In this document: positions 24,686-32,930 of the stretch, in pieces
Numbering within the stretch: the stretch's first letter is position 1
Layout: each line of letters starts with the position of its first letter
From: Streptomonospora wellingtoniae
GTDB taxonomy: Bacteria; Actinomycetota; Actinomycetes; Streptosporangiales; Streptosporangiaceae
Reading direction: 5' to 3'
Assembly: GCF_031845375.1 (NCBI RefSeq)
Contig: NZ_JAVREK010000017.1
Location: forward strand, 1-64,000
DNA: 64,000 nucleotides
Program-made: the position numbers and the translations under genes
Notes under the pieces: model-generated
Database searches by the model: none
Told to the model about the DNA's origin: nothing
The model's input: only the letters and a program-made list of their open reading frames with translations

Positions 24686-25423
24686 GGGCCAAGGCGGCCG
24701 CGGCGCCGTGCCTGCGGCCCGGTTCGGGCGGGACGCGAGGGGTGCCAGGGGCGCGCAGGGCGGGGGAGTGCCGCTGTCACCTGGGTTCCTTGCGTCGAGG
24801 TCGTCGGCTCTCTAGCATCGGGGGCCACAACCGACCGAAACCAACCGTTCACACACAAAACAGTATTCAGGTGCAGCACAAAGGCGCCCGTTGACCTGGG
24901 GTATCCCTGCGGTCCTCCTGGTAGCGGTCGGTCGGCGGTCCGAGCGGGCCGACCCGCGGCGGTCGAGCGGGCCGCGCGGGTTCGGCCGCCCCTCGCAGGG
25001 CCACCCGGCCACAGGCGCCCTCGCCGTGCCCCCACACACCTGGACAGGATCCGAGCGTCTTGCTGACTCCCTGCCCCGAGGAAGACGAGATGGACAGCAT
25101 CCAGCCCCGCCCCGGCACCCGCGCGCCGGCTCCCTCCGGCGCTCCGGCGCACCCCGCCTCCGCGGCCCCTGCTGCGCGCGGCCGCCGCCCCGACAGCCGC
25201 GCCCCCCGACCGCACCCGGGACCGCCGACGGCGCCGGGATCCTAGTCCTAGACCGGGCCGACACGCCCCACACGCCGCGGGCTCCCCCGAGAGCCCGCTC
25301 CGCGCGGCCGCCGATCCGGCCCCGACCGCCGGGGCGGACACGGCCGCACCCCCTGCGGACGGCCGCCGCCTGCCCGCGCATGCGCGGCGCCCGCCCGCCC
25401 AACCCCGCAAGAAGGGAATCCAC
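24686..25423 (+). other. Long untranslated region upstream of the beta-1,3-glucanase gene
   Basis: No convincing gene was found in these 738 bases. A promoter-like pair lies at 24790-24818. A 51-codon frame from ATG 25090 (MDSIQPRPGTRAP), with GAGGAAG ahead, is Pro/Ala/Arg-rich and could be a leader peptide, but there is nothing else to support it. The remainder is GC-rich without clear structure. Confidence 0.5.
24790..24818 (+). promoter_or_regulatory. Candidate promoter far upstream of the glucanase gene
   Basis: TTGCGT (24790-24795) and TAGCAT (24813-24818) are separated by exactly 17 bases, similar to the promoter at 1181. The distance to the glucanase start is about 600 bases, so either the leader is long or a small unannotated transcript starts here. 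Confidence 0.45.
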
Positions 25424-26611
25424 ATGTTCGACCGACGCTCGTTCCTGCGCGGCGCCGGAGGGGCCGCCTTGGCCGCTCCGATACTCGGCTCGGCCGCATG
25501 CGGCGCATCGACCGGTGGCGCCAAGCTGACCGCCGGCGACAACGCCGCCTCCGCCGGCGCGCTGCCGGTGTCCTTCACCAATGAGAGCGGCTACCCCGAC
25601 AGCGCCGTGCGCCTCTACATCGTCGGCACCGACACCGCCTCGGGACAGCAGGGCCGGGTCAAGTCCGACGGCACCTTCGCTCCGACCCGGCTCTCCGACA
25701 ACACCGACGGCGGCTACACCGACTACTCCATCCCCCTGAGCGAGGCCGGCGGGCTGACCCTGCCGTTCATGTCCGGGCGCATCTACCTCGCGCTGGAGGA
25801 CAAGCTGCGCTTCAAGGCCGTCGAGGACGGCAACGGCAACCCCGCCCTGCAGTACCCGGCGGGGTGGGTGGAGTCCGACCCCAGCTTCGGTGTCCTGCAC
25901 GACACGGTGGAGTTCACCCACAACGACACCGGCATGTACTGCAACACCTCGATGGTGGACCAGTTCAGCGTTCCGCTGGCCATCGCGCTCAGCGGGGAGC
26001 AGGAGCAGTCCACCGGCCGGCTCAAGGCCGGCGGGCGCGACATGATCTTCGATGCCATGCTCAACGATCCCGACTACTCCCCGCTCGTGGTCGGCGACCG
26101 CCGCCGGGTGATCGCGCCCGGGCACGGCATCGACTCCGGCCGCTTCGCCGCCGACTACTTCGACCCCTACATCGAGCAGGTGTGGTCCCGTTACGGCGGT
26201 ACCGACCTGAAGGTGACCACCAACGCCGGCACGTTCACCGGCCGGGTCGACGGGTCGGGGCAGTTGGCGTTCGACGGCGACGTGGCGCCCATCGCCCGGC
26301 CCTCCACCCGCGACGTGTTCTTCTGCGACGGTGCTCTGGCCGCCCCCAACGACGGCATCACCGGGCCGGTCGCGGCGATCCTGGGCGCGGCGTTCAACCG
26401 GGCGACGCTGCTGGACACCGCGGACCACCCGGTGAGCGAGGCGTCGGCCTTCTACAACGCCGACATCCACAACAAGTACGCGGCCGTCTTCCACGAGGCC
26501 ACCGAGGACGGGCGCGCCTACGGGTTCGCGTTCGACGACGTCTCGGGCTTCGCGTCCTACATCCAGGACCACGCCCCGGCGTCCTTCGAGGTCTCCCTGA
26601 CCCCGTTCTAG
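25424..26611 (+). CDS. Secreted GH64 beta-1,3-glucanase (laminaripentaose-producing type)
   Basis: The 395-aa enzyme has a twin-arginine signal (DRRSFLRGAGGAALAAP). A Cys follows at SAAC-GAS, which may be a weak lipobox. The mature part matches GH64/thaumatin-like beta-1,3-glucanases: LPVSFTNESGYPDSAVRLYIVG, PFMSGRIYLALEDKL, AGWVESDPSFGVLHDTVEFTHND, MYCNTSMVDQFSVPLAI. Catalytic candidates are E163 and D179, 16 residues apart as in characterised family members. It would cleave fungal or algal beta-1,3-glucan outside the cell. ATG 25424 follows AAGAAGGGAA. A perfect-palindrome terminator lies 40 bases after the stop, so it seems monocistronic. Confidence 0.92.
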   Translation: MFDRRSFLRGAGGAALAAPILGSAACGASTGGAKLTAGDNAASAGALPVSFTNESGYPDSAVRLYIVGTDTASGQQGRVKSDGTFAPTRLSDNTDGGYTDYSIPLSEAGGLTLPFMSGRIYLALEDKLRFKAVEDGNGNPALQYPAGWVESDPSFGVLHDTVEFTHNDTGMYCNTSMVDQFSVPLAIALSGEQEQSTGRLKAGGRDMIFDAMLNDPDYSPLVVGDRRRVIAPGHGIDSGRFAADYFDPYIEQVWSRYGGTDLKVTTNAGTFTGRVDGSGQLAFDGDVAPIARPSTRDVFFCDGALAAPNDGITGPVAAILGAAFNRATLLDTADHPVSEASAFYNADIHNKYAAVFHEATEDGRAYGFAFDDVSGFASYIQDHAPASFEVSLTPF

Positions 26612-26650
26612 GCACCCCGTCCCCGCAGTTGCCGCAGGGCGGATCCCCGG

Positions 26651-26676
26651 CGGGCCAGAGAGCGCTCTCTGGCCCG
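26651..26676 (+). terminator. Perfect 26-base palindrome, terminator of the glucanase gene
   Basis: CGGGCCAGAGAGC is followed directly by its reverse complement GCTCTCTGGCCCG. It lies 40 bases after the glucanase stop and before the CBS-domain gene. Confidence 0.75.
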
Positions 26677-26752
26677 TCGGGGCCGACGAGTCCGATTAGC
26701 ACCCGTGCTCGGGGGGTAACCCGTGGTCACCCTTCGCGAAAAAGGTGGCCGC

Positions 26753-27181
26753 ATGCTGATCGCTGAGATTCTGCGCAACAAGGGCTCCGGCGTCGTGGCC
26801 GTGAGCCCCGGGGAGTCGGTGGCCGGCCTGCTTACGCGGCTGGCGGCACACAACATCGGCGCGGTGGTGGTGATGCACGACGACAGGGTGGTCGGCGTCG
26901 CCTCCGAGCGCGACATCGTGCGCGCGCTCGACCGGCGCGGCACCGGGCTGCTGGGGGAACCGGTCTCCGAGATCATGACCACCGGCGTCGTCACCTGCAC
27001 CACCGACGACACCGAGGACACGCTCACCGTGCTGATGACCGAGAACCGCATCCGCCACGTCCCGGTCCTCAACGGTGGCGAACTCGTCGGCATCGTCAGC
27101 ATCGGCGACGTCGTCAAGAGCCGCATCAGCCAGCTGGAGCAGGACCGCCGCCAGCTGGAGGCCTACATCACCCAGGGCTGA
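26753..27181 (+). CDS. CBS-domain protein
   Basis: The 142-aa cytoplasmic protein is made of two tandem CBS motifs forming one Bateman module. The first is at about 5-60 (VVAVSPGESVAGLLTRLAAHNIGAVVVM, VVGVASERDIVRAL), the second at about 75-130 (MTTGVVTCTTDDTEDTLTVLMTENRIRHVPVLNGGELVGIVSIGDVVK). A C-terminal helix (SRISQLEQDRRQLEAYITQG) follows. Such stand-alone modules bind adenosyl ligands and often affect another enzyme. ATG 26753 has AAAGGTGG upstream; an in-frame GTG at 26723 is less likely. The partner cannot be named from context. Confidence 0.9.
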   Translation: MLIAEILRNKGSGVVAVSPGESVAGLLTRLAAHNIGAVVVMHDDRVVGVASERDIVRALDRRGTGLLGEPVSEIMTTGVVTCTTDDTEDTLTVLMTENRIRHVPVLNGGELVGIVSIGDVVKSRISQLEQDRRQLEAYITQG

Positions 27182-27189
27182 ACCGCCGG

Positions 27190-27222
27190 GTGCGGGCGGC
27201 GGTCGCCGACCGCTCACCGCAC
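27190..27222. terminator. Hairpin between convergent CBS and membrane-protein genes
   Basis: GTGCGG (27190-27195) pairs with CCGCAC (27217-27222), enclosing a second stem GCGGTC-GCC-GACCGC (27199-27213). It is placed between convergent genes, where it could terminate both. Confidence 0.5.
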
Positions 27223-27269
27223 AGCGGCGGTGCCGGGCCCGGCCGCCTCGCCGCGCGCCGACCGCGCTG

Positions 27270-27581
27270 TCAGGAGCGCCTGCGCCGCCGGTCGGCGACC
27301 ACGTGGGCGGCGGCGCCGGTGGCGGCGGTCACCGCCAGGACCGACGGCCATGCGCCCAATTTCTTGGCCAGCGGGTGCGAGAGGCCGAACGCCCCGGTGT
27401 AGACCGCTGACAGCGCGGTCGCCGCGGGCAGCCCGGCGCTGCGCCGCCAGCTCGCGAACGCCCCCGCGCCGCAGACGGCCAGTACCGCGCCGCCCAGCTG
27501 TCGGTTGCCGGTGGCGCGCGCGACGCTGTACCCGCCGATCAGGCCGGCGGTGGTCAGCAGGCTGCTGGGTACCGAAACCAT
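27270..27581 (-). CDS. Small integral membrane protein of unknown function
   Basis: The 103-aa protein has about three hydrophobic helices (about 8-20, 28-48 and 52-92 with internal breaks) and a basic tail, ADRRRRRS. ATG 27581 is chosen because RC GAAGGAGA lies seven bases upstream; a longer frame begins at 27617. It resembles conserved actinobacterial small membrane proteins, but I cannot name a family. It is convergent with the CBS gene and followed upstream by repeat copy 3. Confidence 0.7.
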   Translation of the reverse strand: MVSVPSSLLTTAGLIGGYSVARATGNRQLGGAVLAVCGAGAFASWRRSAGLPAATALSAVYTGAFGLSHPLAKKLGAWPSVLAVTAATGAAAHVVADRRRRRS

Positions 27582-28029
27582 CGTCCATCTCCTTCGTCCG
27601 GCGGCCCGGGAGGCCAAAACCCCGTTGATCTTGTAGCTATCGCAAACGGAAATCGTTTTCCTTCACGATAGCTACAAGATCAACGGTGAAGTCCCGCCGA
27701 CGCTACCCCTGCGCGGCCCGGACCCGACGCAGGGTCCTGCAGTGCGCGCCCGAGCAGGCGGCGGTGAACCGCGTGCGGCGGCGCCGGGGGCCGCGCCCAA
27801 GGGCGGCGGGCCGTAGCGGCGCCGGGTGCGCCGCCGGTCGACGAGGCGTCTGGCCTGGCCGGATCCGGACACGCATTTCGGCCATGGATAGAAGATGGTT
27901 ATCGTCCGGCCACAGTTCGGCACCTGGCCGTATGGGACGATGCCTGCACTCTCAGCAGGAGCCGCGGAACCGCAGAGGCGATGCCCGCGTCGAATCCGCA
28001 GTTCCGCAACCAGCAAGGAGTCGATACCT
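27582..28029. other. Divergent intergenic region with palindromic repeat copy 3
   Basis: These 448 bases lie between the divergent membrane-protein and SPFH genes. The perfect-armed repeat copy 3 is at 27622-27686. A mildly AT-richer segment around 27880-27950 could hold the SPFH promoter. No gene is supported. Confidence 0.6.
27622..27686 (-). repeat. Dispersed palindromic repeat, copy 3 (perfect 21-bp arms, inverted)
   Basis: The arm at 27622-27642 (CCGTTGATCTTGTAGCTATC plus G) is the exact reverse complement of 27666-27686, around a 23-base loop. The loop reads like those of the other copies only on the minus strand (GTGAAGGAAAACGATTTCC), so this copy is inserted in the opposite orientation. 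The compensating GTTGATC/GATCAAC change against GTCGATC/GATCGAC elsewhere keeps pairing intact. Confidence 0.9.
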
Positions 28030-29829
28030 ATGTCCTTCGCGCAGACGGTGCGCGGAGCCGCCTCCTCCATCGCCCAGAGCGGCGACCCACGCGAGGCGGT
28101 GTCCGGCGCGCTCGGCGATGCGGCGGAGGGGTTCGGCCTCGATCCGGGCGACTTCCTGGCCGCTCGTGACCAGGGCGCCTCGGTGGGAACCCGCATCGAG
28201 CAGCAGAGCTCCTCCCTCAACAACGCCGGCGAGGCGCTGAACCGCAGCTCATACGAGCGAGCCTCCGGCGGCCCGGTCCACGTCATCTGCCCCATGGTCA
28301 TCCCGCGCGGGCGCACCTTCACCACCATGCTGCCGGTGATCCTGCTGGTCGTGGTCGGCGTCGTCGGCCAGGTCCTCACCTTCCCCGTCTCGGCGTTCAC
28401 CGGCCCCCTGCTCAACCCGTTCTTCGGTGTGCACTTCTGGGTGGTCCTGCTGCTGTTCGCGGCCTTCATGTGGTGGCGCCAGGGCATGGTGATGGTGCCC
28501 GACGGCTGCGCCGCGCTGATCACCCGCTTCGGCAAGCTGGAGCAGGTCGTGGGCCCCGGCCGCGTCACCCTGCTCAACCCGTGGAAGCGGGTCTCCTACA
28601 TCGTCAACACGACCCGGGAGTACCCGTTCAACGCGCCGATCCGCGAGGCGCCCACCAAGAGCGGCGTCCAGGCGTCCATCGACCTGTTCGTGCAGTTCAA
28701 GATCGAGGACCCCGAGCAGTTCATCTTCGTTCTCGGCGCGGTGCAGGGCTTCCAGGAGAAGCTCAACAACGCCATCAGCGAGGTCACCCGCAGCCTGATC
28801 TACGACCAGCAGGCGTCGGAGATCTACGACATGGTCGGCGAGAACACCGCGCGGCTGCTGGAGCAGCTCAACCAGCAGTTCCTGCCCGCCGTGCGCCTGA
28901 CCAACGCCAACATCACCCACGCGGAGCCCGGCAGCAAGGAGTACCGCATGGACCTGGCCGCGCCGGAGATGGTGCGCGTGGCCAAGGAGGCCTACACCTA
29001 CGAGTACGAGCTCCAGCTCCGCAAGGAGCAGAACGAGGGCGACCTCAACAAGGAGCTCGCCTCGCTGAACGAGACCCTCTCGGCGATCCAGGCCGACATC
29101 GCCCAGTACCAGGCGCAGATGGACACCGCCCTTGAGCGCGAGACCAATCGGGCTCGCGCCCAGGCCCGGCAGCGCTTCGTCGAGGCTGAGAGCACCGCCA
29201 ATGCCAACGCCGCGCTGCTGGAGGCCCAGGCGCTGGACATCCGCGCGGTCAGCGCGGCCGAGGCGCCGGAGATCCTCAACTACCGCTACCAGCAGGACCT
29301 GCTGGACAAGCTGGAGTCGGTCGCCGACAGCCTTCCGCAAGTGCTGCACATCGGCGGCGGCGACGAGACCAGCGTCGATTTCCTGCGCGTGGCGCAGGGG
29401 ATCATCGGCGAAGCCGAGTCCAGCCTGTTCACCGACGACGACATGGCCGCCATCCGCTCCCGCCTGCACGAGATCTCCGACCGCATCGCCGAGCGCGAGA
29501 GCGAGATCTCCCGGGTGCTGGAGGAGGACGAGGAGACCGTCGAGCCCGCGCAGCCCGAAGAGGTCCCCAACGCCGACCGGATCGAGGAGATCCGCCAGTC
29601 GGTCAGCGACGAGACGATCGACGACCGGCTCAGCTCGGTCTCGGGCGAGGAGCCCGGGGGCGGCGCGTCTGCTCCGCAGTTCGGCGGCTCCGCTCCGTCG
29701 GCGCCCGCCGGAGGGGCGCCGAGCCGCACCGAGCGGCAGGCGCCGCAGCCGGGGGAGTTCCCCTCGCCTGACGGACCGCCCGCGCCGCCGTGGTCCCAGC
29801 CCGGCACGGACGAGGGAGGCAACCGATGA
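28030..29829 (+). CDS. SPFH/band 7 (stomatin-prohibitin-flotillin) membrane protein
   Basis: The 599-aa protein has an N-terminal soluble stretch, two hydrophobic segments (about 100-120 and 135-150), then an SPFH domain (about 155-340) beginning GMVMVPDGCAALITRFGKLEQVVGPGRVTLLNPW. A long coiled-coil helix follows (about 340-420, AYTYEYELQLRKEQNEGDLNKELASLNETL), and from about 530 a Pro/Gly-rich tail. SPFH proteins oligomerise on membranes and organise lipid domains. ATG 28030 has AAGGAG ten bases upstream. It is translationally coupled to a second SPFH gene; the two probably form a hetero-oligomer. Confidence 0.85.
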   Translation: MSFAQTVRGAASSIAQSGDPREAVSGALGDAAEGFGLDPGDFLAARDQGASVGTRIEQQSSSLNNAGEALNRSSYERASGGPVHVICPMVIPRGRTFTTMLPVILLVVVGVVGQVLTFPVSAFTGPLLNPFFGVHFWVVLLLFAAFMWWRQGMVMVPDGCAALITRFGKLEQVVGPGRVTLLNPWKRVSYIVNTTREYPFNAPIREAPTKSGVQASIDLFVQFKIEDPEQFIFVLGAVQGFQEKLNNAISEVTRSLIYDQQASEIYDMVGENTARLLEQLNQQFLPAVRLTNANITHAEPGSKEYRMDLAAPEMVRVAKEAYTYEYELQLRKEQNEGDLNKELASLNETLSAIQADIAQYQAQMDTALERETNRARAQARQRFVEAESTANANAALLEAQALDIRAVSAAEAPEILNYRYQQDLLDKLESVADSLPQVLHIGGGDETSVDFLRVAQGIIGEAESSLFTDDDMAAIRSRLHEISDRIAERESEISRVLEEDEETVEPAQPEEVPNADRIEEIRQSVSDETIDDRLSSVSGEEPGGGASAPQFGGSAPSAPAGGAPSRTERQAPQPGEFPSPDGPPAPPWSQPGTDEGGNR

Positions 29830-31274
29830 GCCAGCACCAGCCCGAACCGGGCACCGGCGGCTCCAGCATCAAGGAGGCCCTGGCCTCCTGGAACGACATC
29901 GCGCGCTTGCTGCGCGGCGGCGACCAGGGCGCGCTGGTGCCCGTGGTCATCCCGCGCGACAGCCGCGGCCTGAAGTGGACCGCGCTGGTCTGGTTCGCCC
30001 TCTACATGCTGCTGACCGCGCTGCTGCTCGGCGTGGTCGGCGGCCTCCTCCTGTCGTGGGCGGCGATTCCGGCGTTCGCGCTCGCGCTGGGCGCGCTCAT
30101 GCTGGGCCTGCTGTGGTGGTGGCGCTCCTCGATCGTGGAGATCGAGCAGGGCACCGTCGGCGTGCTCACCAAGTACGGCGCCGTCGCGGGCCAGCTCGAC
30201 CCGGGCCGGCACTACCTGTGGCACCCCTGGTCGCGGGTGGACTTCGTCGTCGACATCTCGACCGAGATCCCCTACACCGCGCCCGTGCTGGCCTGCCCCA
30301 CCCACGAGAACGTGCCGCTGAAGTCGATCGAGTTCTTCCTGAAGTTCCGCATCACCGACGCGGTCGCGTTCGTGCGCGGCATCGGCGCCAGCAACTTCGA
30401 CCTGGTGCTGTCCAACGCCGTGCAGGATGCCATCCGCCAGCGCAGCCGCCAGGTGCTCACCGAGAGCGCCTACGACCTGCGCGGCTCCGACGTGGCCGAC
30501 ATGCAGGAGCTGCTCAACCGCCAGCTCAGCCGCTACGGCGTGCGCATCATGGGCTGCAACATCCCCGACGTCCAGCTGCCCAACCAATACCAGCAGCACC
30601 TGGCCACCCGGGAGCGGGTCTCCAAGGAGCTGGTGGCCTACGAGCAGGAGTGGGAGCTGACCCGCAAGCGGCGCATCGACACCCTGCTGATGGACATCGA
30701 GCGGTCCAAGAAGACCCGCGACGCCAAGATCGTCGAGGTCAACGCGGCGCTGAACAAGGCACGCAAGGACGTCGCGCAGATGCTGGAGGAGCAGGAGACC
30801 GAGGCGCAGCGCGTCCGCTTCGAGATCGAGACCCGCGGCAAGTCCGACCTCGTGGCCGCGCAGAACGAAGCCAAGGCGCAGCGCCGACTGGCGACCTCCT
30901 ACCGCGACAACCGCGCGGTCCTGCGCTACGAGCTGGCCAGGCGCCGCCTGGACGTGGGCGCCACGCTCGCCGAGCACGCCCCGCAGCCCGTGGTGGTGCG
31001 CACCGACGGCCAGAGCGGCGACGCCTCCGCGCTGTCGACCCTGCTGCTGGCCCAGATGCTGCCGGGCCTGGGCGGCGGTGCCAAGGGCGGCGGCAAGCGG
31101 CGGTCGCTGGGCTCCGCGGACGCCGGCGACGCGGCCGACGCGGCCGACGACGCCTTCCAGCAGGTGCAGGGCGCCGTCGCGGCGGCGGCCGAACGCGGCC
31201 AGCAAGGCGGGGACCAGTCCTCCGGCAAGGGCGGCTCCGGGGGCGGCCGCGGCAAGGGCGGCGGCCGCCGCTGA
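29826..31274 (+). CDS. Second SPFH/band 7 membrane protein
   Basis: The 482-aa protein has two spans (about 52-75 and 79-98) followed by an SPFH domain (about 100-285) starting SSIVEIEQGTVGVLTKYGAVAGQLDPGRHYLWHPW. A long charged coiled coil (about 285-375, ELTRKRRIDTLLMDIERSKKTRD) and a Gly/Lys/Arg-rich tail complete it. The ATG overlaps the preceding SPFH stop by 4 bases (ATGA), so the two are made in step. A very strong hairpin follows, ending the transcript. It is shorter than its partner and lacks the partner's N-terminal cytoplasmic extension. Confidence 0.85.
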   Translation: MSQHQPEPGTGGSSIKEALASWNDIARLLRGGDQGALVPVVIPRDSRGLKWTALVWFALYMLLTALLLGVVGGLLLSWAAIPAFALALGALMLGLLWWWRSSIVEIEQGTVGVLTKYGAVAGQLDPGRHYLWHPWSRVDFVVDISTEIPYTAPVLACPTHENVPLKSIEFFLKFRITDAVAFVRGIGASNFDLVLSNAVQDAIRQRSRQVLTESAYDLRGSDVADMQELLNRQLSRYGVRIMGCNIPDVQLPNQYQQHLATRERVSKELVAYEQEWELTRKRRIDTLLMDIERSKKTRDAKIVEVNAALNKARKDVAQMLEEQETEAQRVRFEIETRGKSDLVAAQNEAKAQRRLATSYRDNRAVLRYELARRRLDVGATLAEHAPQPVVVRTDGQSGDASALSTLLLAQMLPGLGGGAKGGGKRRSLGSADAGDAADAADDAFQQVQGAVAAAAERGQQGGDQSSGKGGSGGGRGKGGGRR

Positions 31275-31302
31275 GGTGCGGCGGCTCCGGTCACCGGAGA
31301 GC

Positions 31303-31336
31303 ACGAGGGGGAGGCGGCGCGCCGCCTCCCCCTCGT
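31303..31336 (+). terminator. Very strong terminator after the SPFH pair
   Basis: ACGAGGGGGAGGCGGC (31303-31318) and GCCGCCTCCCCCTCGT (31321-31336) are perfect complements with two bases between them. The hairpin lies 29 bases after the second SPFH stop. Confidence 0.85.
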
Positions 31337-31423
31337 TCGCGTTCCGCCCCGGGCTCGCCGGACCGGCCGGCGCCGGGCGCGGGACCGCCCCCGTACATCG
31401 GGCCCCGCGCCGCGGGCCGGCGC

Positions 31424-31615
31424 TCAGGCGGCGTCGGCCAGTTCGCCGTAGCCGCAGTCGATGTCGACGCCGTGCCGCGCCGCGATCTCCACCAGGTCCT
31501 CAAGCTCGCCCGCCTGCAGCAGGCACAGGTCGGCGTCCCCGTGCTCGCGGGCCTCCTGCAGCGCGCTCACGGCGTCGTAGATCCGCAGATGCAGCGTCGT
31601 CATGAACTCGTTCAT
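31424..31615 (-). CDS. Small conserved-looking cytoplasmic protein (63 aa)
   Basis: This short, acidic, helical protein begins MNEFMTTLHLRIYDAVSALQEA and ends CGYGELADAA. Two Cys residues (DLCLLQAG, DIDCGYG) are present but do not form a known motif. ATG 31615 is chosen because GGGACGGGAG lies upstream (RC); the open frame continues further 5' without codon-like character. I do not recognise a family. It may be a small regulatory or adaptor protein. Confidence 0.6.
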   Translation of the reverse strand: MNEFMTTLHLRIYDAVSALQEAREHGDADLCLLQAGELEDLVEIAARHGVDIDCGYGELADAA

Positions 31616-31789
31616 CGCAATCTCCCGTCCCTGAGGAGAAACTGTCAGATCCCTGTCTATCGGCGCCGGATAAAAGCAGGGTGAGACAGAGCCCGCGGAA
31701 CCGGAAATCCCGGGCGTGAGGAGAAGCACGGCGGTTCGGGGAACCCGCGCGGCGGCCGGCGGACCTTGCGCGGGCGGGCGCCAGCGCGG

Positions 31790-32431
31790 TCAGTACTCGG
31801 TCCAGGAGTACCAGGGGCCGCTGATGTGCTCGTAGACGACGCCGCCGTGACCTTTGACGAACACGTCGGTGGGAAGCATCTCTCCGCTGTAGGCCAGCCC
31901 GGAGGAGTCCAGAAGTCCTGCTCCGCGCACCGTATAGCGCGTGACGCCGTCGCCGGTCACCGACACCGACTGCAGCGGGTACAACCCCGCCCAGGTGTCG
32001 AGGGGAGCCGTGGTGGCGGGCTGGGTGGTGGCGGCGACATCCCTGAGCGCGGCGGCGGAGGTGTCCACCCGCGCCTGGAGGGGGACGTCGGTCACCGACA
32101 GCACGATGGCCGCGGCGGCGACCAGCGGTGCGGTGACCCAGCGCAGCCAGTAGCGGGCGATCATCGGGCGGGCGATGCTCAGCGCGATCCCCAGGCGCAG
32201 CGCGCCCATGGCCGCGAGCAGCGCGCCGCCGCCCATGCCGAGCACGAAGGTCGGCAGGTGCCCGCCGGGAACACTGTCCTCGTACAGCAGGACCAGACCC
32301 ACGACCACGCAGGCCGGTATGTACAGGCGCCCGGGGGGCCGCGAGGCCCACGAGGCGATCCGTTGCCGGGGAGTCGGCGGATGGGCGATCTCGATGAGCT
32401 TCGCGACCGAGCCCTCATCGGCGGCGGACAT
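31790..32431 (-). CDS. Predicted membrane protein with extracytoplasmic C-terminal domain
   Basis: The 213-aa protein has about three spans (about 35-50, 60-85, 98-114) after a polar N-terminus. An approximately 95-residue extracytoplasmic domain (DTWAGLYPLQSVSVTGDGVTR, YEHISGPWYSWTEY) follows. ATG 32431 is favoured because GAAGGGG lies 11 bases upstream (RC); a GTG at 32497 has no ribosome site. Family not recognised. It may sit in a run of minus-strand membrane genes with the next two entries. Confidence 0.65.
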   Translation of the reverse strand: MSAADEGSVAKLIEIAHPPTPRQRIASWASRPPGRLYIPACVVVGLVLLYEDSVPGGHLPTFVLGMGGGALLAAMGALRLGIALSIARPMIARYWLRWVTAPLVAAAAIVLSVTDVPLQARVDTSAAALRDVAATTQPATTAPLDTWAGLYPLQSVSVTGDGVTRYTVRGAGLLDSSGLAYSGEMLPTDVFVKGHGGVVYEHISGPWYSWTEY

Positions 32432-32501
32432 GCGTGGATATACCCCTTCGGTCCGTGACACAGGCCGACCGGAGGGGGTGGGGGCCTCCGTCGGCACCGG
32501 G

Positions 32502-32930
32502 TCAGATACGGGAGGGCCGCGGCGACTCGACCCTGGCTCCAGGATAGGGGAGTGGCGGAGCTTCCTCAGGCCGTCTGCCGATCCGCTCGTCGTCGGGATC
32601 CGCTCCCGCGCCGCCCCGCAGGCGCCTCTGTCGGCGGCGCGCCAGCAGCGCGTCGAGCGAGATCCGGCCCGGTGTCAGCGCCCCCAGCAGGCACACGGCG
32701 GCCAGCACGATCCACCACGGCGCCGAGGCCCCCTCCGGCCCGGCGGCGCCGAGGACCCCCGGCCCCGCCGGCGGTCCGGGCACCCGCAGCGCCGCCAGCG
32801 GAGCCGCCGCGGCCAGGACCAGCCCGGCCGGCCGCGCCGCAAGGCCCACCGCGAAGGCGGCGGCACACGCCAGTACCGCGCCGGCCGCAAGATCAGGGTG
32901 CGGCCCGCCGGTCAGGGCCCCCAGGCCCAT
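32502..32930 (-). CDS. Probable membrane protein, possibly the 3' part of a frameshifted gene
   Basis: The 142-codon frame has hydrophobic segments at about 15-55 and 70-90 (LAAGAVLACAAAFAVGLAA, PWWIVLAAVCLLGALTPG) and ends in an Arg-rich polar tail. The start at ATG 32930 has only a weak ribosome site and lies inside the end of the preceding frame. Joining the two frames across a run of five G/C near 32920 would give one roughly 225-aa membrane protein. It is therefore either a coupled gene pair, a real frameshift or a sequence error. Confidence 0.45.
   Translation of the reverse strand: MGLGALTGGPHPDLAAGAVLACAAAFAVGLAARPAGLVLAAAAPLAALRVPGPPAGPGVLGAAGPEGASAPWWIVLAAVCLLGALTPGRISLDALLARRRQRRLRGGAGADPDDERIGRRPEEAPPLPYPGARVESPRPSRI

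Noticed and set aside
25090..25245. 51-aa frame upstream of the glucanase gene
   Set aside because: It has a good ribosome site, but the composition (Pro/Ala/Arg) is what non-coding GC-rich DNA gives. It is mentioned only as a possible leader.
24812..26572. A 586-codon minus-strand frame opposite the glucanase gene
   Set aside because: The plus-strand GH64 enzyme is clear, and the antisense product has no recognisable domain.
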